Source of the DNA: Fibrella forsythiae
GTDB lineage: Bacteria > Bacteroidota > Bacteroidia > Cytophagales > Spirosomataceae
Assembly (NCBI RefSeq): GCF_017353175.1
Contig: NZ_JAFMYW010000006.1
Span: 248,001 to 312,000 of the forward strand
Direction of reading: 5' to 3'
DNA: 64,000 nt
In this document: positions 9,652-17,753 of the stretch, one piece after another
How the letters are laid out: the number at the start of each line of letters is the position of its first letter
How positions within the stretch are numbered: the stretch's first letter is position 1
Notes under the pieces: model-generated
What the model was told of the DNA's origin: nothing
Database searches by the model: none
The model's input: only the letters and a program-made list of their open reading frames with translations
Program-made: the position numbers and the translations under genes

Positions 9652-10800
9652 CTAAAAATTCATGGATAGTTTGTACCGGTCAGCCAGCCCCTGGGCTTCT
9701 TTCCGGGTCAGGTGAATAACCGTTCCATGTTTGGGAGAGGCAAAATTGGTGGTTTTCATTACGCCTTCGTTAAAATGACCAAGGTCCCTGAAGTGAACAA
9801 AATCCGTAGTTTCACTAAAGCCGAAATTGTGCGGGCTGATGCCATAACAATCATACATCAACACCCATTTTTTCTCACCGATGCGTTTCCAGACGTTGGG
9901 TGCTTCGCAGGCTTTCGGCTCCGGGTCGTAAAACGTCTCGTCGTAGACGTACCCGGTGGTCAGTTTATTGGAGACAGCCTGTTTAATACCCGCTTTGCCA
10001 TCGTGGGAAACGTAGAACAGATGGTAGTTGTCGCCCACTTTCGTAATGTCGCCGTCGATATATGATTTGTTATATTTCGGGTACTGAAACAAGAGCTTCG
10101 GCTCCGTGGCCAGCGCCGTAAACTCCGGGTTGAGGTACGCGTAATACAATTGACTCAGGCCGTTACCGAAACGGAGGGTAAAATACATCATCATTTTCCC
10201 GTTGGTCTGGTCGTAAATCAGTTCGGGAGCCCAGGCGCAGCCAATTTTATCCCATTCAGGAAAAGCTTTATCCACGCGCAGCAGCGTATGAGACCAGTTG
10301 GTGAGGTCTTTCGATTTCAGTAGCACGATACCCCGGTTGTTACCCCAGCCGTATTCCTTGCCATCCCGCTCCCACTGCGTCGACCGAAACCCGGCTTCTT
10401 TAGCGTAGATGTGGAGGTCGGTCATGGCCATGTAGAAGTACCCGTCGTTTCCCCGCATAATGTGCGGATCGCGGATACCTTTCTGCTCGCCCAGCGTATC
10501 GCCCGCCAGCACCGGTTTGCCCCCGTTGACATCGGTAAACGAATAGCCGTCTTTGCTCAGCGCCATGTGCAGGCTGTGAGTGTTGTCCTTGAAATACACC
10601 AGCAGGTAGACGGCCATATCCTTCTCCGACGGAACGGCGTGGGCTGGTTTGGGCTTTTTACGTCCGGTAGTTGCGGCCACATACCGGGGTGCTAAATTGG
10701 TTTCAGCCGCCGTGAGACGTACCCACCCTGACGACAGACACGTGGTCAGGCCAATGAACGTATACAGGAATAAGCGGCCGAGACGACGCAGAGAAAACAT
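9652..10800 (-). CDS. GH43 family protein (arabinofuranosidase/xylosidase type)
   Basis: A 382-aa five-bladed beta-propeller glycosidase with an N-terminal signal peptide. The GH43 acidic triad is suggested by GIRDPHIMRGNDGYFYMAMTD (base Asp), YIDGDITKVGDNYHLFYVSHDG (pKa-modulating Asp) and CAWAPELIYDQ or CEAPNVW (acid Glu region). Members release arabinose or xylose from side chains or act on arabinan. No carbohydrate-binding module is attached. It sits 39 bp downstream of another GH43 gene and 65 bp upstream of the lyase gene, all leftward. The subfamily is not assigned. Arabinan or arabinoxylan as substrate is inferred from the GH127 and GH10 neighbours. Confidence 0.88.
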   Translation of the reverse strand: MFSLRRLGRLFLYTFIGLTTCLSSGWVRLTAAETNLAPRYVAATTGRKKPKPAHAVPSEKDMAVYLLVYFKDNTHSLHMALSKDGYSFTDVNGGKPVLAGDTLGEQKGIRDPHIMRGNDGYFYMAMTDLHIYAKEAGFRSTQWERDGKEYGWGNNRGIVLLKSKDLTNWSHTLLRVDKAFPEWDKIGCAWAPELIYDQTNGKMMMYFTLRFGNGLSQLYYAYLNPEFTALATEPKLLFQYPKYNKSYIDGDITKVGDNYHLFYVSHDGKAGIKQAVSNKLTTGYVYDETFYDPEPKACEAPNVWKRIGEKKWVLMYDCYGISPHNFGFSETTDFVHFRDLGHFNEGVMKTTNFASPKHGTVIHLTRKEAQGLADRYKLSMNF

Positions 10801-10839
10801 AACGGGAATGAATAAGAGAGTGATCTATATACCTGACTG

Positions 10840-12585
10840 TCAAGGAACTAATTGGGGTTTGGGTCCAGGCGTGACGCCCCGCCCGTTAAAGCTGTCAATG
10901 GTGAAATAATAGCTTTCATCCTTGTTGAGGCTACGAATTACCAGCGTGTTCTTCCCGACAACCTGGTAAGTATGGTGCAATTGATGTGGGGCCCTACCAT
11001 ATCGAACGTTATAGCCGGTACTGCCCGCACTTGCAGGCCAGGTCAGCGTGACAAGGCAGGGATCCGTTTTGTCGCGTACTACCGACAGTTCGCTTACCGG
11101 CGCGGGTAGTTTCTCCGAACTCTTACCGAATACCCGGAAATCGGAAAGAGCAAACTGACCGCTCGGGGTGTGCAGATTCATCACGCGCAGGTAGCGGGCC
11201 CGAACCGGCCTGGCAAACGTCAGGTAGTCGTGGGGTGCGTCCCGCTGATTGGTCGATTTATCAGCCAGCACTTTCCAGGTACGGTTATCATCCGAGTAGG
11301 CAAGCTTGTATCGGTAAGCAATGTCGGCGGTCCGCCCCAGCAAGGTAGCCCCTTCCTCAGCGAAATTGAGTTGTACGGCGTTGATCTGACACGGCTGCTG
11401 CAAGTCGATCTGCATCCATTCATTCGGTCCGCCGGTGGCCGCACTCCAGTACGTCCGAATATCTTCGTCGACTCCCTGCCGGGCGGGATGATTGGGCAGC
11501 GCCGACGACACCTGCACGGGTTTTCCGTACGACAGCAGCATCCAACCCGGGAAGAGTTCGGTGGCCGAGGTGATTTTTTTGCGCGGAATGATAAACGGGA
11601 AATCACCGAACTGGGTATTGGTATACGAGCTGCCAGCCGGGCCGAAAAAAGCGGGGAAAAGTCCCAGTCGTCGTTCCCAACGGTGTTTTACCGAGATGGA
11701 CATAGTCGAGATCCGCCAGAAATTGCCGTACCGATCCTGAAACGTGCTGCTGTGACCAGCGCCCGCAATGAAGCCTTCGGGCCGGGCTGAGAAGGGGTTA
11801 TTGGCCGCAAGTCTGAACGGCCCCATCGGTTTGTCTGATGTATACAGGCCATCTGAATAACTCTTGAACTCTGTTCCAGGACTGGCGTATTGCAGGTAAT
11901 ACGTACCCTTGTATTTGGTCATCCAGGCACCTTCCAGCCAGGGCTTTTCGGGGCGTTCGTTGTAGTCGCCGAAGCGTTCCCAGCCGTACGTTTTCGGATT
12001 CCCGGCAAACAAGCCCGTCGATTTACCCACTGGCATGAGCGTTTTTCGATCCAGTTCGACCACGTAGATCGGTTGCACATTGGAACAGCCGTAGTACAGG
12101 TACAGCCGGCCATCATCGTCCAGAAACAGGTCCGGGTCGGTCAGGGCGAATGGGAAGTCTGGATTGGCTACCGTCCACTTGCCGCTTTTGGGATCGGCAC
12201 TTTTGTAGATTTTTCCGCCCGGCTTCGTCGTGGATGCCATGAAATAAATTGTATCCCCGACGGCTACCGCCGTTGGCGCGTAATCTTCCAGCGGCAGATC
12301 GTCGGTCTTGATCAAGTCCCAGTGGTTCAGATCCGTAGAGTGCCAGTAGCCGCCCGACCGGGACGCAAACAGGTAGTACTCGTTTTTAAAGGTGATGGCC
12401 GTTGGGTCAGCGGCCTCCCGGCGAGATGGGCCTTCGAGCGTAAAGCGATAATCCAGATTCATCGGATTACAGACCGTCGTAACGTTGCCTGGTGGTAACG
12501 TCTGCGCAGCACTGTGGCTGAATGAATTGAACACCCCGGCCGCCAGCAATGCGATCGATAAGTAGGACGTTAATCGATTGGTCAT
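10840..12585 (-). CDS. GH43 with F5/8-type C and fibronectin III domains
   Basis: A 581-aa modular secreted enzyme: signal peptide, GH43 beta-propeller (about 45-330), F5/8 type C (discoidin) binding domain (about 350-485), then FN3 (about 490-580). Propeller motifs are ADPTAITFKNEYYLFASRSGGYW, LTDPDLFLDDDGRLYLYYG, KPWLEGAWMTKYKGTYYLQYA and GAGHSSTFQDRYGNFW. The discoidin part shows WMQIDLQQPCQINAVQLNF and ARYLRVMNLHTPSGQFALSDFRVFG. The FN3 part ends YYFTIDSFNGRGVTPG. The binding domain may tether the enzyme to insoluble polymer or cell-surface glycan. The neighbouring single-domain GH43 is not an obvious recent duplicate. Family is secure and substrate inferred. Confidence 0.9.
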   Translation of the reverse strand: MTNRLTSYLSIALLAAGVFNSFSHSAAQTLPPGNVTTVCNPMNLDYRFTLEGPSRREAADPTAITFKNEYYLFASRSGGYWHSTDLNHWDLIKTDDLPLEDYAPTAVAVGDTIYFMASTTKPGGKIYKSADPKSGKWTVANPDFPFALTDPDLFLDDDGRLYLYYGCSNVQPIYVVELDRKTLMPVGKSTGLFAGNPKTYGWERFGDYNERPEKPWLEGAWMTKYKGTYYLQYASPGTEFKSYSDGLYTSDKPMGPFRLAANNPFSARPEGFIAGAGHSSTFQDRYGNFWRISTMSISVKHRWERRLGLFPAFFGPAGSSYTNTQFGDFPFIIPRKKITSATELFPGWMLLSYGKPVQVSSALPNHPARQGVDEDIRTYWSAATGGPNEWMQIDLQQPCQINAVQLNFAEEGATLLGRTADIAYRYKLAYSDDNRTWKVLADKSTNQRDAPHDYLTFARPVRARYLRVMNLHTPSGQFALSDFRVFGKSSEKLPAPVSELSVVRDKTDPCLVTLTWPASAGSTGYNVRYGRAPHQLHHTYQVVGKNTLVIRSLNKDESYYFTIDSFNGRGVTPGPKPQLVP

Positions 12586-12596
12586 CTATTTATTCT

Positions 12597-14231
12597 TCAG
12601 CGTGACTGAATAAAAAACGTTTGTTCGACGGGCGCGGCCGACTGTATCCTGTCGCCAACGCTGGTGCCGTATTGCCAGGCCACTACCGTAACGGCTACAG
12701 GCCTGCGGCTTCGGGGAGGAATGGGCGTAAACACGAGCCGGTTTCCCTTCACAAGGGCTGGTCCCGCTTTAACGTAGTAATGCACCGGCAAACCAGCGCT
12801 CGACACCGCCCGGAGTTCAACCGACCTGGCTCCGGCCCGCTGGTCAGGTACGTTGGGAAACGTGAGGGTCTGTAGTTTACCTTCTTTCTTTTCTATCGGA
12901 AAGCGCAACTCAGCCTGTTGTACGATGCTCTTGTAGTCGGCGTCGCCGTCGTTGGCCGCCAGTAGCCAGATGTCGTTCGAACGTTTAGGGTTGTTGAACC
13001 CCATTCGGTAAAAGCTAAGCTGAAAGGTTGTATCGTTGAGCTTACGAACGGGCCCGCAGATTCGATCAATGCGAATGGGGGTGCGGGCGTGACTGGTCGT
13101 TGGCCGAACGCGGGAGGTATCGGTGAAGCTGCTGCTCAGGTGAAACGTGATCCCATCGGCGTCGGGTAAAAACGTCAGTTGGTAGTTGGCGTGGCCTTTC
13201 GTCGGTTTAAGAAACTGACCGTTCTGCCGGAAACCCAGGTACTGCGGCTTTTTCCCCCTTGCCCGACGATAAATAGCTTCGGCGGCTTCAGCCATCTCTT
13301 TGTCAAAGCACCAGGTGGCTACCTGCCTGTTGCCCTGGTAGTATCGGTACGGAGCCGGGCCTGCCGTCGGCACACTGTCTTTGCGCCATCGGTCCATCAG
13401 CCATCCTTTTTCTGGATCAATGGGTGCTAATACCACCGTATCGGTCTGTCCTGGTTGGCTGGGAAGCCGATACTGGGCTGCTTTTCGGATGTACAGGGCC
13501 AGATAACGAACCATGGCATCGGAGAAATCGAAGTGGCCGCGACCGGCATCGGCCAGCAGGCTGAACGGTGTCTTCGGATGTTTGTCGACGTAAGCAAAGG
13601 CCGGAGTCAGCCGGTCTTCCCACCATTCGTACTCACCCATCACCATCAGGCCCGGCACACCATCGATCGTGCGCTGTCGCCAATCGGGATTCGGGCGACC
13701 GCTGCCGGTAAGGGGTGTTTGTGGGGCGTCGCCGTGCACTGAGACAATGGCCAGCGTACGACCGGGGTTCCAGGCCGCAAAATTCCACGGATAGCTCGCC
13801 AGCGCGGAATGCCCAAGGGGTACAACGGGTGCAAAGGCCAGTTCCGAATAGCCCGAAACATCGGCCAGGTGGTTCATCATGGCCGTAAACTCGATACCCG
13901 CCCCTTTGCTGGCAGCGGTCGCATGCCAGTCGAACGTCTGGTTGATCATGGGCGTTACCCAGACGATGGCAAAGCCCAGATCGCGCATGGTGTTGCGAAA
14001 GTCGGGATGTTCAAAGATGCCCTCTTCCAGCATGTTGTGCTGCCCAACTACCACGCCCCGCACGTACCGGCAGTTGTCAGGAATCCACAAAAAGGCCTGC
14101 GGATGGTCTTTGGTCTCGGGCGATACCACAGGCTCAACGGGTGTAGACCACTGCCAGACCTGCGCGTGAGCAGTCCACGCAATGCAAAGCATCCCTAGTA
14201 ACCAACTTATTCTGAGCGCACGGCTATTCAT
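12597..14231 (-). CDS. Unassigned secreted alpha/beta hydrolase of the PUL
   Basis: A 544-aa secreted protein. The start at 14231 begins a clear signal peptide (MNSRALRISWLLGMLCIAWTAHAQ); the frame is open to 14261. The first half reads as an alpha/beta hydrolase: YVRGVVVGQHNMLEEGIFEHPDF, then the nucleophile elbow PLGHSALASYPWNFAAWNP, SVHGDAP, and a later AGRGHFDFSD that could carry the His. The second half (about residues 340-540) looks like a beta-rich domain with LTFPNVPDQRAGARSVELRA. Homologues appear, in my memory, as hypothetical proteins of PULs, with no characterised reaction. An esterase acting on acetylated or feruloylated side chains is a reasonable guess, not shown. Confidence 0.7.
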   Translation of the reverse strand: MNSRALRISWLLGMLCIAWTAHAQVWQWSTPVEPVVSPETKDHPQAFLWIPDNCRYVRGVVVGQHNMLEEGIFEHPDFRNTMRDLGFAIVWVTPMINQTFDWHATAASKGAGIEFTAMMNHLADVSGYSELAFAPVVPLGHSALASYPWNFAAWNPGRTLAIVSVHGDAPQTPLTGSGRPNPDWRQRTIDGVPGLMVMGEYEWWEDRLTPAFAYVDKHPKTPFSLLADAGRGHFDFSDAMVRYLALYIRKAAQYRLPSQPGQTDTVVLAPIDPEKGWLMDRWRKDSVPTAGPAPYRYYQGNRQVATWCFDKEMAEAAEAIYRRARGKKPQYLGFRQNGQFLKPTKGHANYQLTFLPDADGITFHLSSSFTDTSRVRPTTSHARTPIRIDRICGPVRKLNDTTFQLSFYRMGFNNPKRSNDIWLLAANDGDADYKSIVQQAELRFPIEKKEGKLQTLTFPNVPDQRAGARSVELRAVSSAGLPVHYYVKAGPALVKGNRLVFTPIPPRSRRPVAVTVVAWQYGTSVGDRIQSAAPVEQTFFIQSR

Positions 14232-14310
14232 ATGAAAATTTTCCCGGCGAGATCTTATCACATCTCCTATCAGGAAATAGACCGCAAGCGTATTGTCATA
14301 CCCCTGTTTT

Positions 14311-14361
14311 ATAACTCAGCATCAACAAAAAATGAGTTATAGACTTGCTTTCTATAACTCA
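14311..14361. repeat. Three ATAACTCA elements, two forming a hairpin
   Basis: ATAACTCA occurs at 14311-14318 and 14354-14361, and its reverse complement TGAGTTAT at 14333-14340. The first pair can form an 8-bp stem with a 14-base loop. They lie in the 220-bp gap between the GH28-like gene and the alpha/beta hydrolase gene, a place for a processing site, a terminator or an internal promoter. Confidence 0.4.
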
Positions 14362-14451
14362 CGAGCATTGTCCGGGAAAGTAGCCTGCCGCCATTGCCCA
14401 CGCAGTTCACGAGACCTGGCAAAGCGGTTCGGCCACAAAAAAGGGCTGCAC

Positions 14452-15861
14452 TCAGTCAGGCTTGAACAGAATTTTTTGCGTGAACGCACCGATCTGAAGC
14501 ACATTGGACTGGGTCTTATGAAGAAGTTTGCCATTGATGCGTACATTCTCGAACGTTACGCCGCGTACCATCCCCTGTTCGCTGAGCCCTTCGATAATCG
14601 ACGGGTTAGCCATTGATCCCGAATGACTTATGTTCCGAAACGTGATAGTCTCAATGTTCCGTCCGGGGCCGGTATTGTACTTCTTGTTGTATAACACGCG
14701 GAGGCTTATCAGTTTTCCCTCTTCAAAATCGTCGACCCGAATGTTCTCGTAGGTCACGTTGCGGATCAGGTTCAGATCTCCGCAGCTAATGGCTAGGCAG
14801 CCCTGGTAATCGGGGTCATCTTCATCGTGTTCAAGTATATCGAGATTACTGAATGTGATATTCTCCAGCGTATCGCCAACGGATCGGGTATCGCCGTGCA
14901 GACCCAGGTTGGTCGGGTGCGCTACATCGGCCCAGAGCGTTGAATTTTTAACCACGATATTGCGGGAACCGCCATAATAATCCCAGCGATGCCCATACAG
15001 GGCAATGCAATCGTCGGAATTACGCATGAACACATCGTCGACCAGCACATCCGAGCAACTCATCAGATCGATGCCATCGCTCCAGCCCTTGCAGCTGAAC
15101 GACTTCAGATTTCGAATCGTAATGTTCGTCGACCGGCCACCATATACTGTGTAATGCTGCGGATTCCTGACGATGATGCCGTCGACCAGCACATGCTCGG
15201 AATGGGTTATTTCAATGCCTCGTTGCGGCTGGTCAATAATGCCGCGCCCGATGATCCGTACGTTTTTGACCTTGTCGCAAACGAGTTTTCCCCGGATAAC
15301 CGCTCCGCCGTCGATGTACACCGTTTTATTGCTGGGAATTCTAAACACATCACCCGGCTTGTCGTCTGGTGTATGAATCCCCGGCCCGAAGTAGATGACG
15401 TCAGGATCGTTCGGGTCGGGGATTTCGGTTTCGAGCGGGTTGGCGAACAGGTGCAGATTCTGAAGCTTATCGCCGTTGAACTCGATGGATAGTTTGCGAG
15501 GCTGCGTAAGGGTGAAATACAGCGTGTTGCCCTCCTGCTTCGATTGAATCTGGTACGACAACGGGCGGATTTGGGCGGTCTGAACGAGGCCGTTGTTTTT
15601 GCGCACAGCAACTTCCACCGTACCCGAAAAGTCGAAGAACACCATGGAGGCATCCCGCACTTTATCCAGGTCTACCTGCACGTTATACTCGAAAAGGTCC
15701 CGCCATGGCTCCCCCGGCTTACGTACCCGCACCGTGTAGTCGTCATTATGCTGACTATACAATACTCCTGCTGGTACGGGATAAATGACAAGCTGCTGGG
15801 CGCAGAGTTGAACCGATAGTAGCCAAAACAGCAGTCCAATTCCCAAGTGTATACGAATCAT
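14452..15861 (-). CDS. GH28-like right-handed beta-helix glycosidase
   Basis: A 469-aa secreted protein with a signal peptide (MIRIHLGIGLLFWLLSVQLCAQ), an N-terminal beta-sandwich (about 25-150) and a right-handed parallel beta-helix. The helix has repeated turns such as VKNVRIIGRGIID, SEHVLVDGIIVRNPQHY and STNITIRNLKSFSCKGWSDGID. The acidic residues in GWSDGIDLM and RNSDDCIALYGHRW correspond to the GH28 polygalacturonase active-site pattern; a similar layout exists in GH49. It is thus probably an exo- or endo-acting hydrolase on a uronic-acid or rhamnogalacturonan chain. The gene lies 11 bp downstream of GH97 copy B. Family call is moderate, substrate unknown. Confidence 0.75.
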   Translation of the reverse strand: MIRIHLGIGLLFWLLSVQLCAQQLVIYPVPAGVLYSQHNDDYTVRVRKPGEPWRDLFEYNVQVDLDKVRDASMVFFDFSGTVEVAVRKNNGLVQTAQIRPLSYQIQSKQEGNTLYFTLTQPRKLSIEFNGDKLQNLHLFANPLETEIPDPNDPDVIYFGPGIHTPDDKPGDVFRIPSNKTVYIDGGAVIRGKLVCDKVKNVRIIGRGIIDQPQRGIEITHSEHVLVDGIIVRNPQHYTVYGGRSTNITIRNLKSFSCKGWSDGIDLMSCSDVLVDDVFMRNSDDCIALYGHRWDYYGGSRNIVVKNSTLWADVAHPTNLGLHGDTRSVGDTLENITFSNLDILEHDEDDPDYQGCLAISCGDLNLIRNVTYENIRVDDFEEGKLISLRVLYNKKYNTGPGRNIETITFRNISHSGSMANPSIIEGLSEQGMVRGVTFENVRINGKLLHKTQSNVLQIGAFTQKILFKPD

Positions 15862-15872
15862 TCGTCGTGGTT

Positions 15873-17723
15873 TTATTGCTTCTGGTCAAGAATTAAGGCC
15901 TGTCCGCCTTTGGCTTTCAGGCTGATCGGTAACGTATCGCCTGGCCCGACCTCGGCCACTCGCTTCTGAATGCCCCCTGTCCCGTCGTCCTCGTAGCTAG
16001 TTGCCTGGTAGCGTTTTCCGGGGGCGAGAAACGAAAGCGGCAGGGTGCCTGACCAGTCCATCAGGCCCGCTGCTGAACCCACGTACCAGGTGGTACCCTG
16101 CCGGCGCGCCACGCTGATGAACGTACCTGGTTCGCCCGCCAGATAGTGGCTTTCATTCCAGACGGTGGGTACTCGTTTGAAGAATTCGATCTCCCCTTCG
16201 TCGTTATAATCCGTGGGATTACCATACCAGAAAATAGCCTGTAAGGGGCTGAAATACACCACCGACAGCGCCAGCTGCTGCCCTTTGCTTACCTGCAACT
16301 TGCTCTTATACAGATTGTCGGTGAAATACCGGTTCGTGTTGGGGTAGCAGAACGTATAGTCGGCAGCCCCAGCCAGAAAGCGGGTGAATGGCAGCATCGT
16401 GTTGTGAAAGGCATCGGGGTTATTCTCGTTGCCCCGGACGCCTTCCTGGGTCAGTAGGTTGGGGTACGTTCGGCTCAGCCCCGTGGGTTTGTAATTGTCG
16501 TGAATATCCAGGATGAAACCATGGTCGTACACCTTTTTGATGGCCGGGACCAGCCAGCTAATGCCTTCCTGCGTCAGCCCGTCAACGAAGCCAAACTTCA
16601 GGCCCGCAACGCCCCATTGTTTATATAGGGGTAACAGCTCGTCCAGTCGCGCCCGCAGCGCCACCCGGTTGACATACAGGATCACCCCGATATTTTTTGC
16701 TTTTCCGTATTGAATCACCGTGGGCAGGTCGATGGCCGGAATGACCTGTGTAGGGTCGGAGGTGGTGCGGAACTCCGCCCCGTACCAACCCGCATCGAAC
16801 AGGATGTACTGGAAATTATGCGTGGCTGCGAAATCAATGCAGTTCAACCCGCCCTGCGTAGTCAACGACGAGCGAATCAGTTTACCGGGCTTCACCCAGT
16901 CCGGTATGGGCTGCGACGAAGGTGGGCAAAGCCGCAGGGGCAGGTCGCTGAAGGCGTGTAGCCCAATTGCCGATGTAGCCACGCTGACGGTGCGCCAGGG
17001 GGTTTGAAAGGTCTCTTTCGTCAAAACCGAGTTTTTCCTGAAGCTTACTGCCAGGGTGTTCGGTGGTGCGCCTTTGCTTAATACAGCTTTGGTATAGCTG
17101 GTGTTGTCTGCTTCGCCAATTGACAGAAACAAACGGCCATTGGTCAGCGTAGCCGGGAAATCGCAGGTTTTTTGCAGGTCTGCAAGGGCCGTTGGTGTGA
17201 ATACGGTTTCTTCATTGTACTGGTAGATCGTGTGCGCGTCAGGTAGTACAAACGTTGTAAGTTCCTGCCGCACTTTCCCGAAATCGGTTCCAGCCTGTTT
17301 GGGCAGGACATACCTGAACGCCACACTGCCGTTAAATACCCGCGCAACGAGTTGGTAGGTTACTGACCCGGACAAACAGTCGAGCGTTAGCTCTGTGTAG
17401 TTGTTGTGAATCACGTCGTTTTCGCCTAGCCGCCAAGCGAACGATTCGGTGTGCTTCATCACCCGCTGCTTTTTAACGACGGTGTTCGGCCCGACGGCAA
17501 CGCTGTTAAGCTCAACCCCCAGTGCCGACCAGGTCAATACGGGTTCATCGGCGAACCATACCCGGTAGACAAGCGCCTTGTGATCATCGATGGTGACCTC
17601 AATACGGGTGGTTTTATCAGGCGAAGAAGCCTGATAGCTTTTGGGTGTAGGTGCGGCAAGACCAGCCGATGACAGAAGCCACCAGCCAATCAACCAGCCA
17701 AACAATGCAGACCTGCCAGGCAT
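15873..17723 (-). CDS. GH97 glycoside hydrolase (copy B)
   Basis: A second GH97 enzyme, 616 aa, with signal peptide, N-terminal supersandwich, TIM barrel and C-terminal domain ending GGQALIL. It shares architecture with copy A: YILFDAGWYGAEF, VAGLKFGFVDGL, DIHDNYKPTGLSRTYPN and TQEGVRGNENNP. Where copy A has HDEY this protein has HDNY, so one candidate carboxylate of the inverting mechanism is missing. Copy A also has VEVGSHRW where this has VDGLTQEG. The two may therefore differ in substrate or mechanism (inference). The gene is 30 bp downstream of GH127 and 11 bp upstream of the GH28-like gene, in the same leftward run. Confidence 0.92.
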   Translation of the reverse strand: MPGRSALFGWLIGWWLLSSAGLAAPTPKSYQASSPDKTTRIEVTIDDHKALVYRVWFADEPVLTWSALGVELNSVAVGPNTVVKKQRVMKHTESFAWRLGENDVIHNNYTELTLDCLSGSVTYQLVARVFNGSVAFRYVLPKQAGTDFGKVRQELTTFVLPDAHTIYQYNEETVFTPTALADLQKTCDFPATLTNGRLFLSIGEADNTSYTKAVLSKGAPPNTLAVSFRKNSVLTKETFQTPWRTVSVATSAIGLHAFSDLPLRLCPPSSQPIPDWVKPGKLIRSSLTTQGGLNCIDFAATHNFQYILFDAGWYGAEFRTTSDPTQVIPAIDLPTVIQYGKAKNIGVILYVNRVALRARLDELLPLYKQWGVAGLKFGFVDGLTQEGISWLVPAIKKVYDHGFILDIHDNYKPTGLSRTYPNLLTQEGVRGNENNPDAFHNTMLPFTRFLAGAADYTFCYPNTNRYFTDNLYKSKLQVSKGQQLALSVVYFSPLQAIFWYGNPTDYNDEGEIEFFKRVPTVWNESHYLAGEPGTFISVARRQGTTWYVGSAAGLMDWSGTLPLSFLAPGKRYQATSYEDDGTGGIQKRVAEVGPGDTLPISLKAKGGQALILDQKQ

Positions 17724-17753
17724 ACGTTCTTGAGTAAAATGAGTAAAGACGGT

